Shown here: positions 57,824-64,000 of the stretch, piece by piece
How positions within the stretch are numbered: the first letter of the stretch is position 1
Layout: every line of letters starts with the position of its first letter
Assembly: GCF_018968705.1 (NCBI RefSeq)
Contig: NZ_CP076668.1
Span: forward strand, 2,863,001 to 2,927,000
Source of the DNA: Pseudomonas lijiangensis
Lineage (GTDB): Bacteria > Pseudomonadota > Gammaproteobacteria > Pseudomonadales > Pseudomonadaceae
Reading direction: 5' to 3'
DNA length: 64,000 nucleotides
Translations under genes and position numbers: made by a program
The notes under the pieces: model-generated
Databases searched by the model: none
What the model saw: the letters and a program-made list of their open reading frames with translations, nothing else
Told to the model about the DNA's origin: nothing

Positions 57824-58042
57824 ATGGCCATACCCTATCTGCCGCTGTTGCTCTGGAACAAGTACTGGAAGCTGAACGGCGAGTTTGTGTCCTGTCAATA
57901 TTGTCGCCGATCGCAACACCTGGCAGACCATCGCCCTTTCAAACACGCACAGAGCTGCCCCCAGTTCACGCGGCAGGTCCAATCCCCCGGTCGCGAGTTG
58001 GGGCAGATCATTGAACAAAAAATCAACGCAGGACTGTTTTAG
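57824..58042 (+). CDS. Small zinc-knuckle-like protein
   Basis: 72 residues from ATG 57824, with ACAGGA five bases upstream. C24-x2-C27-x13-H41-x3-C45 forms a plausible CCHC zinc site after an aromatic N-terminus (YLPLLLWNKYWKLNG). It ends 17 bases before the convergent gene. I do not recognise a named family. Confidence 0.6.
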   Translation: MAIPYLPLLLWNKYWKLNGEFVSCQYCRRSQHLADHRPFKHAQSCPQFTRQVQSPGRELGQIIEQKINAGLF

Positions 58043-58059
58043 ATCTGTGCCGGATATTC

Positions 58060-59037
58060 TCAGGGCAACGTCCGGGGGCTTGCACGAATGCCCGGGGCTG
58101 ACTCCTGCGGTTTATCTGTCCAGGTCAGGAGCTTTGACAAGGTTCCATAGGGCTCGGCAAACCGTTGGCAGGACGCTTCATCGGTCACGTCCGAGACGCT
58201 TGCTGACTGAGTTGCACCGATACGCATAGCCTTTAGCCAGTCTTTGGCACGGTGCCTGTCCTGGTCGGTCAACTGGAGCCGGTGTTGAGCCAGTGCGGCA
58301 CTGGCATTGCGAATAATGGTCTGCGCGTCATCCGGGTTTAAAACGCGGCATATCTGACCGATCAGCACTAACCGCTCGATCCGGACCGTATTCATTGCCA
58401 CACCCTGCCACTGCTTCCAGGCAAGCAGGCCCGGAACATCGGCGGGCATCGGCTTGCCTGAGGTGAGCACACTCTGGATGTACCTCATTTCAGGATCTGC
58501 TGCGTACCAGGCAAACAACTCGGTTTCGTTCTGGGGAAGCCATTTATCCCAGCGCGTAAACACTTGCTCATTTTCGCTACTGTCTCCACCAACAGGTATG
58601 CACACAAAAGTGCCCAGTTGCGAAGGACGGCAACTCCAGGGATAGGAGAGTGCTCGCTGACTCACGACACTGCCAATTCGGACAGAGTTCTTGTCTTGGC
58701 CGATAAAGCCGAGCAAAAGTTGCGGCGGCCCGGTATAGCCGCTCTGATTCGAGGGCTTGTATTCGCAGACACTCGTGATAGGCGCTAACTTCACGTCAGC
58801 AGGTGCGCACGGTGACTCATCCAGTTCAGCCACATCGAACCACTGCCGCATATAGTCGCGCATTTTCGGCGACGCCCATGCCAGATTCTCTGAACCCAGC
58901 TCAGCCAGAGCGTCAATGGCATCCATGGGTTGCTCTACAGGCGAGAGAGCCAGAACTGGTGTGAGCGCGCTACTCAACCACAGTGCTGCCACGCATAATA
59001 TGCGGCGATGAAATACTGCGGATGGGCAGGCAAACAT
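58060..59037 (-). CDS. Secreted hypothetical protein
   Basis: 325 residues with a signal peptide (RRILCVAALWLSSALTPVLA). The mature protein has six or more Cys (SPCAPAD, SVCEYK, WSCRPS, FVCIPV, QICRVL, ASCQRF), suggesting disulphides in the periplasm. ESENLAWASP-like and WDKWLPQNETELFAWYAADP blocks did not recall any family. It has no close partner: 65 bases separate it from the next - strand gene upstream. Confidence 0.7.
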   Translation of the reverse strand: MFACPSAVFHRRILCVAALWLSSALTPVLALSPVEQPMDAIDALAELGSENLAWASPKMRDYMRQWFDVAELDESPCAPADVKLAPITSVCEYKPSNQSGYTGPPQLLLGFIGQDKNSVRIGSVVSQRALSYPWSCRPSQLGTFVCIPVGGDSSENEQVFTRWDKWLPQNETELFAWYAADPEMRYIQSVLTSGKPMPADVPGLLAWKQWQGVAMNTVRIERLVLIGQICRVLNPDDAQTIIRNASAALAQHRLQLTDQDRHRAKDWLKAMRIGATQSASVSDVTDEASCQRFAEPYGTLSKLLTWTDKPQESAPGIRASPRTLP

Positions 59038-59102
59038 AGTTAATTTCTCGCTAATTTATGATCTTGACGTAACAACACTCTACCCTCGTGTTTTGTTATC
59101 AC

Positions 59103-59543
59103 TCAGGCACCGAAATACCAGCTCTTTGATAACCGCGTACATCCTGAACCCACCGCTTTCGCATTTTGAATGATGCCTCGTCGATCGGCTTTAAGGTTGA
59201 CGGTGCAGTAGTGATTAACACGCTTGTAGTCGTAGGTATAAACCAATATAGGGCGCCCCATATTGACGTCCATGTAGGAGCCGGTCTGCTCCGGCACGTC
59301 TTCGTAGTAAACAAGCGTCTCCCATTGATATAGACGCTCTGAATCAACCGGAATCGTGTCGGCAATTATGCTGGGTATTGGCGTGGGCTCATAGACAGGA
59401 TTACCCATGGTTGAATAAAGAAAGCCCTTGGCTTCTGCGATATCCTTGCCCTTGAGCTTGTCTATCATTTCATGCTCAGGGTTAAAAGAGCTGCATCCGG
59501 AGACAGACACAAAAAGCAAAAGCGTCACTGCCATCTTGAACAT
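59103..59543 (-). CDS. Small lipoprotein, intact relative of the frameshifted gene at 53561
   Basis: 146 residues from ATG 59543, which follows AGGAT at usable spacing; an upstream in-frame start at 59582 is less likely. Lipobox VSGC, then EHEMIDKLKGKDIAEAKGFL, a BamE-like helix, and TGSYMDVNMGRPILVYTYDY with CTVN. The second half matches the reading frame that is shifted in 53561-53991. Probably outer-membrane-anchored, function unknown. A LexA2-type site lies 162 bases upstream. Confidence 0.75.
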   Translation of the reverse strand: MFKMAVTLLLFVSVSGCSSFNPEHEMIDKLKGKDIAEAKGFLYSTMGNPVYEPTPIPSIIADTIPVDSERLYQWETLVYYEDVPEQTGSYMDVNMGRPILVYTYDYKRVNHYCTVNLKADRRGIIQNAKAVGSGCTRLSKSWYFGA

Positions 59544-59905
59544 TATTTCGATCCTGATATTTATATGAAACCGTCTAAGCACGTGTAATGATCGCCAAGC
59601 CGAAAAAATTAATCGGCTTGAGGAAAATCATTCATGGAAGCACATGACAAGAGCGAAAGTTAGTCTATTTGCAGAATAATGACCAAGCCTTTAAAGCATA
59701 TCAATAGCACATATGTACTACTACCAATGTGACTGCCGGGGATACGGTGACTCTCTTTCAGCCAGCCTGACGGGGGATAGATGATAAGGCATACCCACAG
59801 GCCATTGCTTACAACGCCTGGAGCAACCTGGGTGCGATCAGCTCTAAAGCTCATCGAAAAGCCGCCGTTACACTGGGTTCAACCCTCACTCACGGAAGTA
59901 GTGAC
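59544..59905. promoter_or_regulatory. 362-base divergent region with LexA2-type site
   Basis: No convincing gene. It holds site 5 (59705-59720); on its right, 59760-59900 resembles coding DNA (for example AYNAWSNLGAIS in one frame) without a full open frame, possibly the remnant of a lost gene. Confidence 0.45.
59705..59720 (-). promoter_or_regulatory. LexA2-type operator, copy 5
   Basis: TAGCACA-TA-TGTACTA, whose other strand reads GTAC-ATAT-GTGC. It overlaps a possible -10 (TGCTAT on the - strand) for the lipoprotein gene starting at 59543. Confidence 0.65.
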
Positions 59906-60115
59906 ATGCAAATAACCAATAATACCCTGCCCATACTGACGCCCGGCGGTACTCGCCCAACGACTCCCCTGCCCGTGTCTCCAACCCCTCCACCACCCTT
60001 GACCGATGAACAAAAAGCGGCATCGGAAAAGCTCAGGGATCAGTTGAAAAATCCGACCACCCCTCCGGTTACGGCCACGCCGGAGAAAACCACGCTGATC
60101 GATGAAGTGGTTTAA
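59906..60115 (+). CDS. Small proline/threonine-rich protein
   Basis: 69 residues from ATG 59906, with GGAAG ten or so bases upstream. Pro- and Thr-rich (PLPVSPTPPPPLTDEQKAAS) and probably unstructured, with no signal peptide. A short helix (KAASEKLRDQLK) is the only secondary structure expected. It ends before a strong hairpin, which supports it being a real transcript. Function unknown. Confidence 0.45.
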   Translation: MQITNNTLPILTPGGTRPTTPLPVSPTPPPPLTDEQKAASEKLRDQLKNPTTPPVTATPEKTTLIDEVV

Positions 60116-60150
60116 TTTGTTGCGGTAATAGGGCTAAAGTTCAAAGGCAA

Positions 60151-60177
60151 TGAGGTTATGCCATAGGCATAACCTCA
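60151..60177. terminator. Bidirectional hairpin between convergent genes
   Basis: TGAGGTTATGCC and GGCATAACCTCA form a perfect 12-base stem with an ATA loop, 35 bases after the + strand gene and 30 bases before the - strand stop at 60207. ACTTTATC follows on the + strand. Confidence 0.75.
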
Positions 60178-60206
60178 ACTTTATCAGAGATTACTGCATT
60201 AAGAGA

Positions 60207-61334
60207 TCAAGGGGCAGGAGAAATGGCAACCTTAAGGCCATCATTCTCTAAATATAAAACAGCTTCACGACCGTTGATTTCAATTGGCATAGGACTCTTG
60301 ATTCTGCCATCATCTTCAGCTTGTGATATTTTGAAAAGTTTTTTGTCAACTATATTGGCTCGCCATATTGATTCGCCATTTTTAAAATAAAGAATCGGAC
60401 GAGGTTTGCTCCATACCGGAATGAATATGTTCCAGTCGTGTTCTGGGTCGTTCGGGGAAGCTATAAATTCCGATTTGTCTATGTGCGGATGATAAATTTC
60501 CATTTTATTGTAGGAGCTGCTTCGGCTAAAAAACAGAGAGCCCTTTTGATTCTCTGTAGTGTTGGATGCTCCTTGAAATAGAGTGCTACTCTCCGTAGGG
60601 GGCAGGCGAGATCCCAGCTTATAAGACATGCTTATAAAATGATTGGGCGCCACTTTGATCCTATAATAAAAAACTCCACTCAGTACACCCGCCAATCTTC
60701 TACCTTCGTCATTGCTATCAGGGTCTTCCGTCCCATCGAAGCAGATATCTCTAGCTATAGGGTACAACATTGGTTGAACGATGGGATATTGATCAACGAA
60801 CTCATACAGCGCACCTTTATAGCAACGCATTTCAGAATTGTATTCTCCATCAAATACAATAACATGTAATTTTCCTGATAGCGTTTCAGTTGCCACAATG
60901 TACTGCTGTCTATATTTCTTGCTATACGGAAGCTGCGTCAGGGTCCAGTTCTTCCAGAGTTGGTCACTAATAAAATAACTTTTATCTGCTGGCAAAGCAG
61001 TTACAGCTTCACTGTCTTTAACGTTTTCAGATGGAGGGGTTAAAAAATCGATCTGCTGTGAGTAAGTATTTTCCAGGCACTCTATAGATTCACAGGCATC
61101 ACGAGCGGACTCTAGCCACTCTCGTTGTGCCATCTGTATGAAATAGCTATTCTTCAACGGCCTGAAAGCTACACTCAAATCCTCATCCAGCTTTGATAAT
61201 GAAGGATTGTCACAGATCTTATGTTCTACGTCTGTCGATGCCTTGCGACAGTCAAAGCTAGCGGAGTGAGCATAAGGAAAAACTGCCATCAATGACAAAA
61301 GCATGGCTGTGGTTGCAATGTGATTTTTTCCCAT
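60207..61334 (-). CDS. Secreted protein with N-terminal LprI-like domain
   Basis: 375 residues from ATG 61334 (GGGA upstream); an in-frame extension to 61427 would overlap the preceding gene. Signal peptide ends near YAHSA-SF. Residues 25-100 are LprI/DUF1311-like (FDCRKASTDVEHKICDNPSL, then a FIQMAQREWLESARDACESI helix). The rest is a beta-rich domain of unknown type. It follows the Sel1-like gene by 35 bases on the same strand and is probably its operon partner. Confidence 0.78.
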   Translation of the reverse strand: MGKNHIATTAMLLSLMAVFPYAHSASFDCRKASTDVEHKICDNPSLSKLDEDLSVAFRPLKNSYFIQMAQREWLESARDACESIECLENTYSQQIDFLTPPSENVKDSEAVTALPADKSYFISDQLWKNWTLTQLPYSKKYRQQYIVATETLSGKLHVIVFDGEYNSEMRCYKGALYEFVDQYPIVQPMLYPIARDICFDGTEDPDSNDEGRRLAGVLSGVFYYRIKVAPNHFISMSYKLGSRLPPTESSTLFQGASNTTENQKGSLFFSRSSSYNKMEIYHPHIDKSEFIASPNDPEHDWNIFIPVWSKPRPILYFKNGESIWRANIVDKKLFKISQAEDDGRIKSPMPIEINGREAVLYLENDGLKVAISPAP

Positions 61335-61369
61335 TATTACAGTCCCAAAAAGCGTAAAACTGATAAAAA

Positions 61370-62389
61370 TTAGTAGCACTTTCTGGACGCTGGAGCGTCC
61401 GAAACCTGCATTTTCAAGCGCTGCCAATTACTGGATGCGACTTGATCTCCCTGCTCAGCAGCCAAACGATAGCAAGCCATTGCTCTGGGCACGTCTTTAG
61501 TGGCTAACTCACCCATTTCGAAAGAGTATCCCAAATAATTAATTGCATTGACGGAACCCATCGTGGCCGCACGTATAAGTTCCTTTTCTGCCAGTGCTGG
61601 ATGCTGGCATGCGCCATCTGCGCCTGTATTATTACCGTAACAGTAAAAGGTCGATAACCCTAAGGCGCCTTCGGCGAGAGTAGTGGCGGCTGTTTTAAAA
61701 AGTGCCTCGACCTTGGAGGTTTCCAATTGTGGCGCCATACCGGACAGGCTCAGACCCGCTGCATCCAGGCTAGCCTGAGGATCGCCCGAAGCTGCAGAGC
61801 ATAGATAGTTTTCCAAGGCCGCCTCAAAGAACTCCGCAGTGAGCGGATATAGCTGACCCTCCCCCAGATTAAGGAAGGATTTGGCCCGTTGATAACAGAG
61901 GCTTTCGATGCGATTCATTGTTGGTGTTTCTGTGACCGAAAGATAGTTATCCCTGATTGACCAATCCTCTATCTTTGCAAGCATCCAGCATGATTCGCGA
62001 GTAAAGCTAAAAATCTTTATATTGCTATTACCTGCGCGCTTATCAATGATATTGACGTGACTATTATCCTTCTCTTCAATGGTAACACCTTCCGCTCTAT
62101 CAAAATATATAGGTGCCATGAGTGGAAGCGTTAAATCTGCATTCGCGACCTCAATGGTGTGAGGCTCAAGTTTTCCCGACGGCGATGTAGATTTCAGCTC
62201 TAGAATTTTTATTGTGTTTTTTGCAAGGCGTTGTTGCACCTCTGGAGCGGTTGAAAACACCTTGAGGAATAAGTCAAACTTGTCATTGGGGCACTCATGT
62301 GCGTTCGCATTACCATGAAACAAGCTAAGCCCTGAGGCAGTAAAAGCAATTAACGCCAAAAAGCGTTTTTTCTTTAGATTAAGGGCCAT
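61370..62389 (-). CDS. Secreted Sel1-repeat-like protein
   Basis: 339 residues with a signal peptide (FLALIAFTASGLSLFHGNAN). After a beta-rich N-terminal half, the C-terminal half contains helical repeats of Sel1 type: ASGDPQASLDAAGLSLSG, TLAEGALGLSTFYCYG, ATMGSVNAINYLGYSFEMGE and DVPRAMACYRLAAEQGD. Sel1 proteins are usually protein-binding scaffolds. It is upstream of the LprI-domain gene, suggesting a joint periplasmic function. AT-richer than the core genes of this window. Confidence 0.75.
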   Translation of the reverse strand: MALNLKKKRFLALIAFTASGLSLFHGNANAHECPNDKFDLFLKVFSTAPEVQQRLAKNTIKILELKSTSPSGKLEPHTIEVANADLTLPLMAPIYFDRAEGVTIEEKDNSHVNIIDKRAGNSNIKIFSFTRESCWMLAKIEDWSIRDNYLSVTETPTMNRIESLCYQRAKSFLNLGEGQLYPLTAEFFEAALENYLCSAASGDPQASLDAAGLSLSGMAPQLETSKVEALFKTAATTLAEGALGLSTFYCYGNNTGADGACQHPALAEKELIRAATMGSVNAINYLGYSFEMGELATKDVPRAMACYRLAAEQGDQVASSNWQRLKMQVSDAPASRKCY

Positions 62390-62460
62390 CTCATCATACT
62401 CTATTACTTTTGTGAGGCGTGATATCTTACCTAAAACACGCCTCTATTTTTTGATTCTTC

Positions 62461-63231
62461 TCAACAGCCGTCTACGTTACCGCACTGAATCCAGCCACGA
62501 ATCAACTTCCCCTTGGCAGTCTTATATACAACCGAAATCCATCCGGCCTCAACGGCTTCTTGTGTGACCTTGTCTCCTGCAACAAGATACTTGCGACTCA
62601 TGTCAGCCAGTACAGGTGAATTGTATAAAGAAGATTTCTTATTAACGACCAAAGTCACAGGTGTACCGGAACTCCACTTTTTGTAAAATTCTGATTGAAG
62701 CCTGGAAGTAACCGCATCCTTACTCTTGTACGGAAATAGATAGGCAACTTCTTTATAGTCATCTGCTAAAATATCGCCACCCTCACCAAAGTACTTGGAA
62801 AGCTTATCATCCTTGGTGTAACCATTAGAGCTCTTTTTGTAAGCATGAACAGAATAGTACTCTCCCGAGTATTTGAGTCCCGTATCGGACCTGATCTCAA
62901 CACCATGTATCACAAAAAGCTCTTTTTCACGACCTTGCTCTGCGTTAGCTAAAAAAGCGGCTTTGACTTCACCGGTGTCTGCTAAAAAAGGCAACTGCCC
63001 AATCAGGCTTCTGTCACCTGTGTTGCAGTTAAAGAAATTGATATCGATCCCTAACTGCTCACCCCCGCTGGTATCTCTCGCATCCTCATCAATGGGGACG
63101 AGATCAAAAGTAATGATTCCGTTTTCAACAGATATTGACCGAAATGCTTTACCTTCAAGCACCTCACAGGAAAATACACTAAATGGATAAAAGATACATA
63201 GAGTAACCAAGAATTTTTTGAGTAGGTTCAT
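62461..63231 (-). CDS. Secreted protein with C-terminal SH3-like domain
   Basis: 256 residues from ATG 63231 (MNLLKKFLVTLC signal sequence). The C-terminal 70 residues (VNKKSSLYNSPVLADMSRKY, LVAGDKVTQEAVEAGWISVV, RGWIQCG) have the strand and turn pattern of bacterial SH3 domains, which often bind cell-wall peptides. Two Cys lie at the very end. It resembles the C-terminus of the next upstream gene (63438-64000), so the two are probably paralogues. Confidence 0.72.
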   Translation of the reverse strand: MNLLKKFLVTLCIFYPFSVFSCEVLEGKAFRSISVENGIITFDLVPIDEDARDTSGGEQLGIDINFFNCNTGDRSLIGQLPFLADTGEVKAAFLANAEQGREKELFVIHGVEIRSDTGLKYSGEYYSVHAYKKSSNGYTKDDKLSKYFGEGGDILADDYKEVAYLFPYKSKDAVTSRLQSEFYKKWSSGTPVTLVVNKKSSLYNSPVLADMSRKYLVAGDKVTQEAVEAGWISVVYKTAKGKLIRGWIQCGNVDGC

Positions 63232-63392
63232 ATGGGTCCCATGGATGCTAATCCGTGATTTTACACTGCCTGATGCGAACACAGTAAACTCAAAACGTAT
63301 GCTACCAAGAGCAAGGTAAAAAGCATAAATAACGTAAGTAGCATTAACTATCGCCCCCTCACGCCACCACTCTTGCCAAGGAGTAGTCTGAA

Positions 63393-63408
63393 GGGGGATT
63401 TATCCCCC
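63393..63408. terminator. Hairpin GGGGGAT-TT-ATCCCCC
   Basis: A perfect 7-base stem 30 bases past the stop of the - strand gene at 63438. No T tract follows, so efficiency is unclear. Confidence 0.45.
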
Positions 63409-63437
63409 CCCAGTAGCCTGCATACTTTGGCCAGCCA

Positions 63438-64000
63438 CTAAATCACAGAAGAAATACTAATCCATCGTATCAAATAGTTTCCATTTTTCATCTTGTACGA
63501 AATTTTAAGAAAGCCATTCTTGTATTCTAAAATCCTGACCTCATCTCCAGAGATTAAATAACCCTTAGTTTTAGACGACTCCGATGGCTCAGAGTATAAA
63601 AAAATTTTTTCTGAGCTGACGCTTGTAGTAATCTCGCCGCCCGCGAGCATCAGAGCATCCTTATTGAAAACCTCTGAAATGTGCATGTCTGAAAAATTCA
63701 ATTTTTCCAGATTTTTAAGATTACTCACTAAGGTTATAGATTTTACTTTCTCAGAAGTATCAAATGATGGAAGACGCATCTCTTTTGTTGCACCCTTCAA
63801 ATAGATACCATCCTTTGCTGGAGCCAACTCAATTGCGTCCACGCCATTCGGATAGTTCCACAATATCTGATATGCGCCACTTTCTGTTTTTGTAATATCT
63901 GGTTGGTTCGTCCCATCTCTGACGCTATCTAGGCTTACAAAATTTTTATTGGAGGACAGTAATATGACCTTGTCACCGCTTCTTGAGTAAAAGCTAAGCA
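63438..64000 (-). CDS. SH3-like domain protein (5' end outside the window)
   Basis: The frame is open to the right edge of the window: residues SFYSRSGDKVILLSSNKNFV precede the more internal LWNYPNGVDAIELAP, so the gene starts beyond 64000. The C-terminal part (KIFLYSEPSESSKTKGYLIS, GDEVRILEYKNGFLKISYKM, NYLIRWISISSVI) is SH3-like and similar to the end of 62461-63231. AT-rich. Probably secreted, but the signal sequence is not in view. Confidence 0.7.
   Translation of the reverse strand, partial: LSFYSRSGDKVILLSSNKNFVSLDSVRDGTNQPDITKTESGAYQILWNYPNGVDAIELAPAKDGIYLKGATKEMRLPSFDTSEKVKSITLVSNLKNLEKLNFSDMHISEVFNKDALMLAGGEITTSVSSEKIFLYSEPSESSKTKGYLISGDEVRILEYKNGFLKISYKMKNGNYLIRWISISSVI

Noticed and set aside
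52959..64000. Secretion-system effector/immunity locus
   Set aside because: No VgrG, Hcp, PAAR, Rhs, CdiB or recognised toxin domain is present, so this remains only an analogy.

Overview
This 64 kb window looks like chromosome of a plant-associated Pseudomonas. The clues are a very large lipopeptide NRPS ending in tandem thioesterases, MacAB and outer-membrane-factor efflux genes with SalA/SyrF/RfiA-like LuxR regulators, a complete Pseudomonas-type carnitine operon in the gene order known from P. aeruginosa, and Pseudomonas REP-type palindromes. The predicted residue order of the last seven NRPS modules (Val-Thr-Thr-Ala-Dab-Ser-Ile/Val) fits the C-terminal end of corpeptin/cichopeptin-type peptides as I remember them, so a P. 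corrugata-like or P. cichorii/syringae-like strain is likely. The exact species cannot be read from the window.

Region 1 (1-33008) is the lipopeptide locus. A 23 kb 5'-truncated NRPS (seven A domains, TE1-TE2) is followed by macA and macB on the + strand. On the - strand lie three LuxR-type regulators (26403-27245, 27882-28646, 30673-31482) and an outer-membrane efflux lipoprotein (29170-30627). The middle regulator has all the canonical AHL-binding residues but no luxI beside it. A perfect 16-bp lux-box-like palindrome lies between it and the next regulator. A second MacA without a MacB (from 31839) is divergent from the third regulator, and the shared promoter region contains a TGTCC-N10-GGACA element resembling the syr-syp box. 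The inferred circuit is AHL receptor, then a LuxR-type activator, then peptide synthesis and export.

Region 2 (33177-41801) is metabolic and transport: a DUF2231-like membrane protein, a sorbosone-dehydrogenase-like lipoprotein, a complete oligopeptide/nickel-type ABC importer in a translationally coupled operon ending with an MFS exporter, and a DUF2251-like protein.

Region 3 (42146-46460) is accessory. It has a membrane-anchored DUF4041/GIY-YIG protein of the type described as the SNIPE anti-phage nuclease, in which the GIY-YIG segment is missing and replaced by a stop codon, then a DUF1963 protein, a LprI-like secreted protein and a small conserved hypothetical.

Region 4 (46624-51274) is the carnitine-to-glycine-betaine operon (cdhR, caiX, cdhC, cdhA, cdhB), followed by a convergent cytochrome P450.

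Region 5 (52959-64000) is an island of small lipoproteins and secreted proteins: BamE-like, a frameshifted lipoprotein, a metallopeptidase-like protein with a mutated HExxH, LprI-like, Sel1-like and SH3-like proteins. Five copies of the palindrome TAGYACA-N2-TGTRCTA occur in promoter regions of this island and in front of the DUF1963 gene. They fit the GTAC-N4-GTGC operator described for the second LexA (LexA2) of P. putida, suggesting a previously unrecognised DNA-damage-controlled set of secreted proteins. No tRNA, rRNA, CRISPR array or insertion sequence was recognised.
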